From Bradyrhizobium sp. AUGA SZCCT0176 (lineage in GTDB: Bacteria > Pseudomonadota > Alphaproteobacteria > Rhizobiales > Xanthobacteraceae), in NCBI RefSeq assembly GCF_018130145.1, contig NZ_JAFCMB010000034.1, positions 1 to 45,651 of the forward strand: 45,651 nt of DNA. The letters run 5' to 3'. Below the pieces are notes generated by a model. That model was not told where the DNA came from. It ran no database searches and saw only the letters and a list, made by a program, of their open reading frames with translations. Positions 25,034 through 32,601 of this stretch are shown here, one piece after another. The translations under genes were made by a program, and so were the position numbers. Position 1 is the stretch's first letter, and every line of letters begins with the position of its first letter.

Positions 25034-25171
25034 GCGGGCGCGGCGTCGTGCACCGCTCGCGAAAAGAACGCCACCATTAACCACGGCCGCGGTTAACCAC
25101 CGCAACAGTTCCTTGCGGAAACACACCCTCTAATAGTGTTACCAAAGCGTTAAACGCAGGGAATACAGATC

Positions 25172-25531
25172 ATGTCCGAGCGCCGCAAACTGCCGAGAAA
25201 CCGCGTCTATTACGGCGGAAGGGTCGCCTTCAACGCCCGCTCTTCGACGCTCGCCTGCGTCGTGCGCAACTTCAGCCAGTTCGGTGCCAGGATCGAATTT
25301 GAAAATTCGGCCCTCGTGCCCGACGAGGTGGATTTCGAAATCGAACGCAAGGGTATCTCCTGCCTGGCGCGCCTGGTCTGGCGCGATCGTTTCGCCGCGG
25401 GCCTGATGTTTTCTGGCGCAAGCGAGGCCGGAGGCGTCGTTGAGCTGAACTGGGCGCGCAAGCTGCGCGCCAGCGAACGGGCGAACCGGCAACTGCGGTC
25501 GCGCCTCGATCAGCTGCGATCCGAACACTGA
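25172..25531 (+). CDS. PilZ-domain protein (putative c-di-GMP effector)
   Basis: A 119-residue protein that is almost entirely one PilZ domain. The c-di-GMP binding signature is present: an arginine-rich start (RRKLPRNRV) and NFSQFGARIEF, matching [D/N]-x-S-x-x-G. The C-terminus is a helical, charged tail (about 85-119). PilZ proteins relay c-di-GMP to motility or polysaccharide targets; the partner is not visible here. It lies 138 bp after boxR with its own upstream region, which includes the TTAACC...GGTTAA inverted repeat at 25077-25096. Confidence 0.88.
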   Translation: MSERRKLPRNRVYYGGRVAFNARSSTLACVVRNFSQFGARIEFENSALVPDEVDFEIERKGISCLARLVWRDRFAAGLMFSGASEAGGVVELNWARKLRASERANRQLRSRLDQLRSEH

Positions 25532-25567
25532 TGCGATCCGCTCAGCCGCCATGCAGGATGAAATCGC

Positions 25568-25783
25568 ATGAGTACCCTTGAAGACGACGCTTCCATCCGC
25601 ATCGCCGCGAAGATGCCGAGAAGCCGGCCGCGCCCGCTTCGCGCGATACTGGCGGTTTTGACGGCGCAGTACACGATCGTCGCGATCGTCGTCAGCCTGT
25701 CGGTTGCGGGCACGCTTCGCTATCTGGTGACACCGCAGATCGTCGCCAAGTTCGAAATGATCGCCGCCGCGCTCAAGCGCTAG
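25568..25783 (+). CDS. Small single-span membrane protein, unknown
   Basis: A 71-residue ORF with a basic N-terminus (KMPRSRPRPLR), one hydrophobic span at about 28-48 (AVLTAQYTIVAIVVSLSVAG) and a short C-terminal helix. No family is recognised. It starts 37 bp after the PilZ gene on the same strand, with AGGATG upstream of the ATG, so it may be co-transcribed. Codon use is consistent with the neighbourhood. Real but uncertain. Confidence 0.55.
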   Translation: MSTLEDDASIRIAAKMPRSRPRPLRAILAVLTAQYTIVAIVVSLSVAGTLRYLVTPQIVAKFEMIAAALKR

Positions 25784-25801
25784 CCGGCTTTGGTTTCCTC
25801 G

Positions 25802-26164
25802 TCAGATATCGGCAATCCGGCAGACTTCCTCGTGAAACACGAGGTAGCGCTTCGGCGCGATCAGATGCGGCGTGTTCTCGCGCCACCATGCGGCGGCCTC
25901 CGGACTCGCTTTGGCGAGAATGCCGATAGCGGGTGCTGCCGCCACCGCATAGCCGGCGACTCGCTCTGCGCGTCCACGGAGAATGGCTGCCCATTGCGCT
26001 GGCCACGACTGCGGTATGGACAGGACGCCGAAGGCCAGCATTTTGCGGTGCGCCGCATAGCGCATGACCGGCAAATCGAGGCCGACCCATTTCTGACGCA
26101 CCCATAGCGGCGCCTCGCCGGGAGGGACGGCGACAATACGGACAGCCCAATTGGGATTGTTCAT
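25802..26164 (-). CDS. Hypothetical 120-residue protein
   Basis: A 120-residue protein starting MNNPNWAVRIVAVPPGEAPL, with GAGAGATCGA before the ATG at 26164. It is soluble in composition, with many tryptophans and a conserved-looking opening (PLWVRQKWVGLDLPV). I do not recognise a domain. The frame stays open to 26419, but the extra N-terminus is cysteine-rich and unlikely. The 298 bp upstream, to 26462, hold no gene I can support and look less GC-rich than the surroundings. Confidence 0.6.
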   Translation of the reverse strand: MNNPNWAVRIVAVPPGEAPLWVRQKWVGLDLPVMRYAAHRKMLAFGVLSIPQSWPAQWAAILRGRAERVAGYAVAAAPAIGILAKASPEAAAWWRENTPHLIAPKRYLVFHEEVCRIADI

Positions 26165-26462
26165 TCGATCTCTCGCGGCATCTGCATCAGCTTCGTGCAG
26201 GCGGGAGGGGATCGCGTTCATGGCAGATGACGAAAAATGCGGCCTCCGTTCAAGGTGGGTGATAATGAACTCCGCGTATCCACCAACTCTGACCGCGAGC
26301 ACGGCGCAAGCGGGGCATTTAGGCACGAAAATCCCTGAATTTATGCACAAAACCTGCTCAGCCATCGGCGACAGTGAGCGGGCTACGCAGAATTGAACGG
26401 GGCCATTTTCAATGAACAATCGCGCTATTGGCGCTTCTTAGGCACACAGCCTCTTATGGGTC

Positions 26463-27029
26463 ATGCTTTTCGCGGCGATGGCCGTCGGTGCAAGGAGTAT
26501 CGCTCACCTTGTGTTCTTCGACATCGTGCACGGTAACCCGCACAGAACCCGGAAAGACGTTCTCTCCATGATGGCCATACAGACGCCCATCCTTGGTATC
26601 ATTGCCGCGATCGGATCCATCCTCGTATTTGCTTTACCTCAGGCCTTTCAAGCCGCCCTCGTTGCAACCGGGCATCGGATGGTTGGTAGTCGAGCGCGAT
26701 TTGCAGTGCTTCCGGCGTTGCCGCTTACCGCCATATTGACCTGGTATTGCTACGACTATCTGACGCCTTCGGATCTCCTTCTGGGTATAAATGCCGGCCC
26801 GGACTGGAAGCCGTATCAGCATGGCATTTCGATCACGCGCTACATTGGCGCATTGGCGTTTCAGACTCCCGTTACGCTGTTTGGCTTCCTGCATATGGAC
26901 GCTGGCTTCCGCGGTACTTCCAAGTGGCCTCTCTTGGGTGCGGCTGCGCTGCTAACGATCACAATTGCCGGTATCTGGGGCTACGTCACAGCTCAGCGAC
27001 AAATAGAGCTGCTCTCTTCGGGGCAATGA
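26463..27029 (+). CDS. Hypothetical membrane protein, four spans
   Basis: A 188-residue protein with about four hydrophobic spans (about 40-62, 77-97, 127-146 and 153-174). The first ATG at 26463 is used; the exact start is uncertain because no strong ribosome site is seen, and MAVGARSIAHLVFF a few residues in is an alternative. No family is recognised. Its composition is less GC-rich than most of the window, suggesting a separate origin. Its neighbours give no functional hint. Confidence 0.6.
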   Translation: MLFAAMAVGARSIAHLVFFDIVHGNPHRTRKDVLSMMAIQTPILGIIAAIGSILVFALPQAFQAALVATGHRMVGSRARFAVLPALPLTAILTWYCYDYLTPSDLLLGINAGPDWKPYQHGISITRYIGALAFQTPVTLFGFLHMDAGFRGTSKWPLLGAAALLTITIAGIWGYVTAQRQIELLSSGQ

Positions 27030-27071
27030 CCTTCAAATAGCTTTTCAGGTTGCCCACGAGGTGCGGCATAG

Positions 27072-27857
27072 TCACAGCAACATCGATCTGACCGACTCCG
27101 CGCCCTCTTTCAGCAACGGCAAAAACCGCTCGATCATCTCGGCCGTCGAGACCCGATCAACATGCGCGCCCATGTTGATGGCGCCGACGATCACGTCGTC
27201 GTAGCGGCGCACCGGCACCGAGATCGAACGGAAATGCGGCTCGGCCTCGCGATCGACCAGCGAATAGCCCTGTTCGCGATCGCCGCGCACGCAAGCAAGC
27301 AATCGTTTTGGATCGGTCACCGTGTGTGGCGTCATCGGCTCGCGCCGCATGGCGGCGAGCCGCGCCGTGAGATCGCCATCGTCGAACTGGCCGAGCATGA
27401 CGCGGCCGACCGAGGTGCAGAACGCCGGCAGGCGGTAGCCGATGTCGAGGCCGGCGGAGAACACCCGCGTCGGACTGCCGCGCGCGATGAAAACGACCTC
27501 GTCGCCATCGAGCACCGCGAGCGAGCTTATTTCCTGCGCGGCCAGCGCGATCCGGTCGAGCACCGGTTGCAGCACCGTCACCACCTGGCTCGACTGAAGA
27601 TAGGAGGCTGCGAGGGTCAGCACGCGCGGCGTCAGCGTGAACAGTTTGCCGTCTGACGTGACGAAGCCGCCGTGCTCGAGCGTGAACAGGATGCGGCGGG
27701 CGGTGGCCCGCGGCAGATCGGCGGCGCGCGCCAGATCGCTCAGCGTCGCCGGGCCCCCGATCGTGCCGAACACCTGGAGCAGGCGGATGCCGCGGTCGAG
27801 ACTCTCGACGAAATCGGTGGCGCGCTCGTCGCCCTCGGCGCGTTTCAGCTTTGGCAT
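27072..27857 (-). CDS. IclR-family transcriptional regulator
   Basis: A 261-residue IclR-type regulator. The N-terminal winged helix covers about 14-75 (DRGIRLLQVFGTIG, TLSDLARAADLPRATARRIL), and the C-terminal IclR effector domain follows (SLAVLDGDEVVFIARG, AFCTSVGRVML). IclR proteins of this type (PcaR/PobR group) often control aromatic catabolism. It is divergent from the Rieske oxygenase, and the 117-bp gap contains a predicted promoter with a TTCGCC/GGCGAA inverted repeat, so the Rieske-GS pair is its likely target. ATG at 27857 chosen; 27911 is possible but overlaps that promoter. Confidence 0.9.
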   Translation of the reverse strand: MPKLKRAEGDERATDFVESLDRGIRLLQVFGTIGGPATLSDLARAADLPRATARRILFTLEHGGFVTSDGKLFTLTPRVLTLAASYLQSSQVVTVLQPVLDRIALAAQEISSLAVLDGDEVVFIARGSPTRVFSAGLDIGYRLPAFCTSVGRVMLGQFDDGDLTARLAAMRREPMTPHTVTDPKRLLACVRGDREQGYSLVDREAEPHFRSISVPVRRYDDVIVGAINMGAHVDRVSTAEMIERFLPLLKEGAESVRSMLL

Positions 27858-27891
27858 TGGCCCTTCCGATTGGAAGCGTTCAAAATTGTGC

Positions 27892-27943
27892 TTGCCGTCC
27901 TCTACAGTCATGGCATAATTCGCCCATTCGTTCAATAGGCGAA
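27892..27943 (+). promoter_or_regulatory. Predicted promoter and operator of the Rieske oxygenase gene
   Basis: TTGCCG (27892-27897) and CATAAT (27914-27919) are 16 bases apart, a fair sigma70-type promoter. Just after the -10 is an inverted repeat TTCGCC (27919-27924) / GGCGAA (27938-27943), well placed for control by the divergent IclR protein. The site assignment is inference. Confidence 0.45.
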
Positions 27944-27974
27944 CAAACCGCCTCCGACGAAAGGGCTGAACGCC

Positions 27975-29333
27975 ATGATGAGCCAGGAAGCGAACGACCT
28001 GATCACCCGCACCGGGGCAAAGGACCCCTGCGGGAAACTGATGCGGATGTACTGGCAACCGGCCGCATTGGTCGACGAGCTACAGGGCCCGCGGCCGGTC
28101 AAAGCCGTCAAGCTGCTCGGCGAGAACCTCGTGCTATTCCGCGACGAGAACGACCGCTACGGCCTGATCGACCGCCATTGCGCCCATCGCGGCGCAGACC
28201 TTGCTTTCGGCCGGCTCGAACATGGCGGCCTGCGCTGCGCGTTCCATGGCTGGCTGTTCGACACGTCGGGCCAGTGCATCGAGACGCCGGCGGAGCCGAA
28301 GGGCTCGAACCTGTGCAAGGGCATCAAGCAGCGTTCGTATCCCGTGGTCGAGAAGAGCGGCATCCTCTGGGCTTATCTCGGCGAAGGCGAACCGCCGGCG
28401 TTTCCGGAGATCGACTGCTTCATCGCGCCCGACAGCCATACGTTCGCATTCAAGGGCCACATCAATTGCAACTGGCTGCAGGCGCTCGAAGTCGGCATCG
28501 ATCCGGCGCACGCCTCCTTCCTGCATCGCTTCTTCGAGGATGAGGATACTTCGGCTTCCTACGGCAAGCAGTTCCGCGGCGCGTCCGCCGGGTCAGACAT
28601 GCCGATGACCAAAATCCTGCGCGAATACGACAACCCGATCATCAATGTCGAGCACACCGAATATGGTCTGCGGCTGATCGCACTGCGCGAGATCGACGAG
28701 GAGCGCACCCATGTGCGCGTCACCAACCAGCTGTTCCCGCACGGCTTCGTCATCCCGATGAGCCAGGAGATGACGATCACGCAGTGGCATGTGCCGGTCG
28801 ATGACGAGAACTGCTACTGGTTCGCGATCTTCACCTCCTACACGGCGCCGGTCGACAAGAAGAAGATGCGCGACCAGCGCCTCGAACTCTATGAATTGCC
28901 CGATTACAAATCGCGCAAGAACAGATCGAACGATTACGGATTCGATCCGCACGAGCAGGCGACCGAGACCTATACCGGCATGGGCGCCGACATCAACGTG
29001 CACGACCAGTGGGCGGTGGAATCGATGGGCGCGATCCAGGATCGCACCAACGAACATCTCGGCACCTCAGACAAGGCGATCGTGCAATATCGCCGCCTGC
29101 TGCGGCAGGAGATCGAAAAGGTCTCCGGCGGCGAGAAGCCGTTCATGTTCCTCGACCCGTCCCGCGCGCGCAGCATCCAGGGCCCCGCCACTATGGACGG
29201 CATCGGGCCGACTCGGGGCTGGGAAATCTACTGGATGGAAGTCGACGTCAAACGCCGCCGCGGCGCGCCATGGGCCGCGCCGGTGCCGGGCGAGATATCG
29301 GACAAGATCCGGCATCTGACGGCGGCTGAGTGA
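27975..29333 (+). CDS. Rieske non-heme iron oxygenase, phthalate-dioxygenase type
   Basis: A 452-residue oxygenase alpha subunit of the phthalate/vanillate-type group that hydroxylates or demethylates aromatic rings using an external reductase. The Rieske [2Fe-2S] site is Cys69-x-His71 and Cys88-x2-His91 (HCAHRG, CAFHGW). The mononuclear iron ligands are in IDPAHASFLH (His179, His184), with QDRTNEHLG.SD downstream as in phthalate dioxygenases. No reductase gene is nearby. It is upstream of a GS-like ligase on the same strand across a family B repeat. Possible substrates include aromatic acids or amines; none can be read from sequence. Confidence 0.9.
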   Translation: MMSQEANDLITRTGAKDPCGKLMRMYWQPAALVDELQGPRPVKAVKLLGENLVLFRDENDRYGLIDRHCAHRGADLAFGRLEHGGLRCAFHGWLFDTSGQCIETPAEPKGSNLCKGIKQRSYPVVEKSGILWAYLGEGEPPAFPEIDCFIAPDSHTFAFKGHINCNWLQALEVGIDPAHASFLHRFFEDEDTSASYGKQFRGASAGSDMPMTKILREYDNPIINVEHTEYGLRLIALREIDEERTHVRVTNQLFPHGFVIPMSQEMTITQWHVPVDDENCYWFAIFTSYTAPVDKKKMRDQRLELYELPDYKSRKNRSNDYGFDPHEQATETYTGMGADINVHDQWAVESMGAIQDRTNEHLGTSDKAIVQYRRLLRQEIEKVSGGEKPFMFLDPSRARSIQGPATMDGIGPTRGWEIYWMEVDVKRRRGAPWAAPVPGEISDKIRHLTAAE

Positions 29334-29366
29334 TGGTGGTTCTTGAGTTGGCACCGGCGTTCCCTT

Positions 29367-29507
29367 CACCTCTCCTCGCTTGCGGGGAGAGGTCGGATCG
29401 CATCGAAAGATGCGATCCGGGTGAGGGGGTACAGGTCCTTCAATTCGCACCGGCTTCGCGGAGAGTCCCCCTCACCCCGCCCCTCTCCCCGCAAGCGGGG
29501 CGAGGGA
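29367..29507. repeat. Palindromic intergenic repeat, family B copy 2
   Basis: Left block CACCTCTCCTCGCTTGCG...GGAGAGG and right block CCCCTCACCC...CCGCAAGCGGGGCGAGG are inverted relative to each other; a CGCATCGAAAGATGCG hairpin lies inside (near 29399-29414). It separates the Rieske and GS-like genes. The Shine-Dalgarno AAGGGAG for the next gene begins just past its right end. Confidence 0.87.
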
Positions 29508-29526
29508 GAAGAAAGGGAGTGACGCG

Positions 29527-30963
29527 TTGAGTTTCGTGGAGCGTCACGGCCTGTGGTCGGCGGAGCAGAAGGAGGCGGCAAGCCGCCTGCGCCGCATTGT
29601 CGAAGAGCAAAAACTCGAAGTCATCCGGCTGTCGTTCCCGGACCAGCACGGCATTTTGCGCGGCAAGACGCTGGTCGCGAGCGAGGCGCTGGCCTCGCTG
29701 GAGAGCGGCTGCTCCATCACGACAACCATGCTCGCCAAGGACACCTCGCACCGCACGGTGTTTCCGGTGTTCACATCAGGCGGCGGTTTTGGCATGCGCG
29801 AGATGGAGGGCGCCGCCGACGTCTTGATGGTTGCGGATCCCACCACGTTCCGCGTGCTGCCATGGGCGCCGACGACCGGCTGGCTGCTCTGCGACATCTA
29901 TTTCAGCGATGGCCGCCCGGTGCCGTTCGCGACAAGGCATCTCTATCGCGGGGTGCTCGATCAACTCGGCCAGCGCGGCTACGATTTCGTTGCCGGGCTT
30001 GAGGTCGAGTTTCACATCTTCAAGCTCGAAGACGCGCACATGGCGCCGGAGGATGCCGGGCAGCCCGGTCAGCCGCCTTCGGTGAGCCTGCTGTCGCACG
30101 GCTATCAATATCTGACCGAGCAGCGCTACGACCAGATGGAGCCGGTGCTGGAAATCATCCGGCGCGACGTGCTGGCGCTCGGCCTGCCGCTGCGGTCGGT
30201 CGAGGTCGAGTTCGGCCCGAGCCAATGCGAATTCACCTTTGCGCCGACCAGGGGGCTGACGCCCGCCGACAACATGGTGCTGTTTCGCAGCGCCGTAAAA
30301 CAGGTCGCCCGGCGCCACGGCTATCACGCCACCTTCATGTGCCGGCCCAAACTGCCGAACGTGTTCGCGTCCGGCTGGCATCTGCATCAATCCATCGTAT
30401 CGCGCGCCAGCGGCGACAACGCGTTCATGACCACGGAAGGCAGCGAGGTACTGAGCCCGTTTGCGCGCAACTATCTCGCGGGACTGCTGGCCCACGCCCG
30501 CGCCTCCGCCGTGTTCACGACACCGACCATTAACGGCTACAAGCGCTACCGCACCTATTCGCTGGCGCCGGATCGGGCGATCTGGGGCCGCGACAACCGC
30601 GGCGTCATGATCCGCGTGCTCGGCGGCCCCAATGATGCTGCGACACGTCTGGAAAATCGTATCGGCGAACCCGCCGCCAATCCCTATCTCTACATGGCCT
30701 CGCAGATTCTCTCAGGGCTCGATGGCGTCGACCGCAAGCTCGATCCTGGCCCGTCAGCCGACATGCCCTATGAGACCAAGGCGGCGCTGTTGCCGAAGAC
30801 GCTGCGCGAAGCGGTGACCGCGCTCAGCGACGATCCGTTTTTTCGTCAAGCGTTCGGAAAAGAGTTCGTCGACTATTACGTCCACATCAAGAACGCCGAG
30901 ATCGAACGCTTCCAGGCCGAGGTCTCGGAATGGGAACATCGCGAATATTTCGAGATGTTTTGA
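29527..30963 (+). CDS. Glutamine-synthetase-like gamma-glutamyl ligase
   Basis: A 478-residue member of the glutamine synthetase superfamily, with TTG start at 29527 preceded by AAGGGAG. The N-terminal beta-grasp part has LSFPDQHGILRGK, and the catalytic part keeps GLEVEFHIF, EFGPSQCEFTF, GWHLHQS and NGYKRYR...APDRAIWGRDNRGVMIRVL, so metal, ATP and glutamate sites appear intact. In this subgroup the substrate is usually an amine: gamma-glutamylputrescine, -isopropylamide or -anilide synthetases belong here. Being next to a Rieske oxygenase recalls aniline-type degradation, but a polyamine role is equally open. It is not the housekeeping glnA by its divergent N-terminus. Confidence 0.85.
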   Translation: MSFVERHGLWSAEQKEAASRLRRIVEEQKLEVIRLSFPDQHGILRGKTLVASEALASLESGCSITTTMLAKDTSHRTVFPVFTSGGGFGMREMEGAADVLMVADPTTFRVLPWAPTTGWLLCDIYFSDGRPVPFATRHLYRGVLDQLGQRGYDFVAGLEVEFHIFKLEDAHMAPEDAGQPGQPPSVSLLSHGYQYLTEQRYDQMEPVLEIIRRDVLALGLPLRSVEVEFGPSQCEFTFAPTRGLTPADNMVLFRSAVKQVARRHGYHATFMCRPKLPNVFASGWHLHQSIVSRASGDNAFMTTEGSEVLSPFARNYLAGLLAHARASAVFTTPTINGYKRYRTYSLAPDRAIWGRDNRGVMIRVLGGPNDAATRLENRIGEPAANPYLYMASQILSGLDGVDRKLDPGPSADMPYETKAALLPKTLREAVTALSDDPFFRQAFGKEFVDYYVHIKNAEIERFQAEVSEWEHREYFEMF

Positions 30964-30975
30964 GCAACAGTCTTC

Positions 30976-31098
30976 CGTCGTCCCGGCGAAGGCCGGGACC
31001 CATACTCCGCAGCGATCATTGCTTTAAAAGGTAACTGACGCCGTCGCTTTCGCGGAAAGATCACGCGGTATGGGTCCCGGCCTTCGCCGGGACGACGG
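30976..31098. repeat. Palindromic intergenic repeat, family A copy 5
   Basis: Arms CGTCGTCCCGGCGAAGG...CCCATAC (from 30976) and GTATGGGTCCCGGCCTTCGC...GACGACGG (to 31098) are nearly perfect inverted copies. It lies between the convergent GS-like and beta-glucosidase genes. Confidence 0.9.
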
Positions 31099-31102
31099 AA
31101 AG

Positions 31103-32563
31103 TCAAACAACCGCATTCTGCTTGATAACCTCCCGATAGAACGACGCACTCAGTTTCGGCGTGCGGCGCTGGGTGTTGAAGTCGACGTGGTAGATTCCAA
31201 AGCGTTTCTGGTAGCCGTCCATCCATTCGAAATTGTCGATCAGGCTCCACAGGAAGTAGCCGGCCACCGGGACGCCCTCCGACGTCGCGCGCTGCAGATG
31301 GAACAGATAGTTGCGCAGATACATGACCCGGTCGACGTCATAGATGTTGCCGTCCGCGGCCGGCTGATCCGTCGACGACGTCCCGTTCTCGGTGATGTAG
31401 ATCGACTTCACACCCCAAATCTTCGCCGCGTGACGCGGCGCCCAATACAGCGCCTCCGGCCCGATCCGCAGCCAGGACGCATCCATATGCGGGAACGATG
31501 CCGGAAACGGCGCCAGCGTGTAGCCGCGCGCGTTGTCCGCGGCCAGCACGTAATGATCGGGCGTGTAGACATTCAGCCCGACGAAATCGATCGGCGACGA
31601 AATGATGCTGAGATCGTCGGCGGTGTGTTTCGGGGCGTCGGGCTGCGCCAGATAGGCGTCGGTGAATTTTCCTTCGAGGATCGCGGTCAGATAACCGGCG
31701 TTGAGCTCGCGCACGGCGATCTCGGCGGCGCGGATGTTCGCCGGCGTCTCGATTGCGGGGATGCAGTTGACCATGTTCTCGGCGAGGCCGATTTTGGTTC
31801 CGGCCTTGGCGTGCGCCCGGATCGCCTGCACGGAAAGGCCGTGCCCAAGGGCAACATGGTGACGAACCTGGTTCTGTTCGCCTAGCGACAGTTTCAGGCC
31901 CGGCGCGTCGAGGCCAAGGCCATGGCCGAGATGAACCAGCCTCGAACATTCGTTGATCGTGAAGATATGCTTCACGCGATCACTCAGGCGCTCGGCGACA
32001 TAGCCCGAGTAATCTGCAAAGGCTTTCGAAGTGTCGCGCGACATCCAGCCGCCGAAGCGGTCTTGCAGCGCCTGCGGCAAGTCCCAATGATACAGCGTGG
32101 CAAACGGTTCGATGCCGTTTGCCAGGAGCTCGTCGAGCAACCGGTTGTAGAAGTCGAGGCCTTTTGGATTCGGTGTGCCCGTTCCTTCCGGGAAAACGCG
32201 AGGCCATGCAATCGAGAAGCGATAGGTCTTCGTCCCCAGCGCCTTCATCAATTGGACGTCGTCCTTGTAGCGATGAAAGTGGTCGTCAGCGACGTCGCCC
32301 GTGCTGTGATCGGCAATTTTTCCGGGCGTGTGCGCAAAACGATCCCAGATCGACGGCCCTCGACCGTCCTCGTTGACCGCGCCTTCGATCTGATAGGACG
32401 AGGTCGCGGTGCCCCATCTAAAATCAGCCGGGAAGGCCGCGATGGGTTTGCCGCTGGAACTGCTTTGTGCATCCGCTGACTTGACCGATCCCGTCGACAG
32501 GCCGAGCGCCGCCCATCCTGCGATCTTGCCAAAACGGCGCCGGGAAAATCTGTTCGACCACAT
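31103..32563 (-). CDS. Exported GH1 beta-glucosidase, Tat-dependent
   Basis: A 486-residue glycoside hydrolase family 1 enzyme. The N-terminus has a twin-arginine signal (SRRRFGKIAGWAALGLSTG), with likely cleavage after SADA around residue 32, so it should act folded in the periplasm. The barrel begins FPADFRWGTATSSYQIEG. The acid/base Glu is at about 205 in TINEC, where the family normally has NEP; Pro is replaced by Cys. The nucleophile is Glu392 in YITENGTS, and the FLWSLIDNFEWMDGY block is intact. It lies 38 bp after the GH17 gene on the same strand, pointing to joint beta-glucan breakdown or processing. Confidence 0.93.
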   Translation of the reverse strand: MWSNRFSRRRFGKIAGWAALGLSTGSVKSADAQSSSSGKPIAAFPADFRWGTATSSYQIEGAVNEDGRGPSIWDRFAHTPGKIADHSTGDVADDHFHRYKDDVQLMKALGTKTYRFSIAWPRVFPEGTGTPNPKGLDFYNRLLDELLANGIEPFATLYHWDLPQALQDRFGGWMSRDTSKAFADYSGYVAERLSDRVKHIFTINECSRLVHLGHGLGLDAPGLKLSLGEQNQVRHHVALGHGLSVQAIRAHAKAGTKIGLAENMVNCIPAIETPANIRAAEIAVRELNAGYLTAILEGKFTDAYLAQPDAPKHTADDLSIISSPIDFVGLNVYTPDHYVLAADNARGYTLAPFPASFPHMDASWLRIGPEALYWAPRHAAKIWGVKSIYITENGTSSTDQPAADGNIYDVDRVMYLRNYLFHLQRATSEGVPVAGYFLWSLIDNFEWMDGYQKRFGIYHVDFNTQRRTPKLSASFYREVIKQNAVV

Positions 32564-32601
32564 GCATTCGTTCCCGGACCAGAGCCCTCTTCAGCACAAA
32601 G

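Noticed and set aside
25077..25096. TTAA...TTAA pair as a CtrA site
   Set aside because: The half-sites are separated by 12 bases, not the 7 required for CtrA boxes; it is better described as a TTAACC/GGTTAA inverted repeat.
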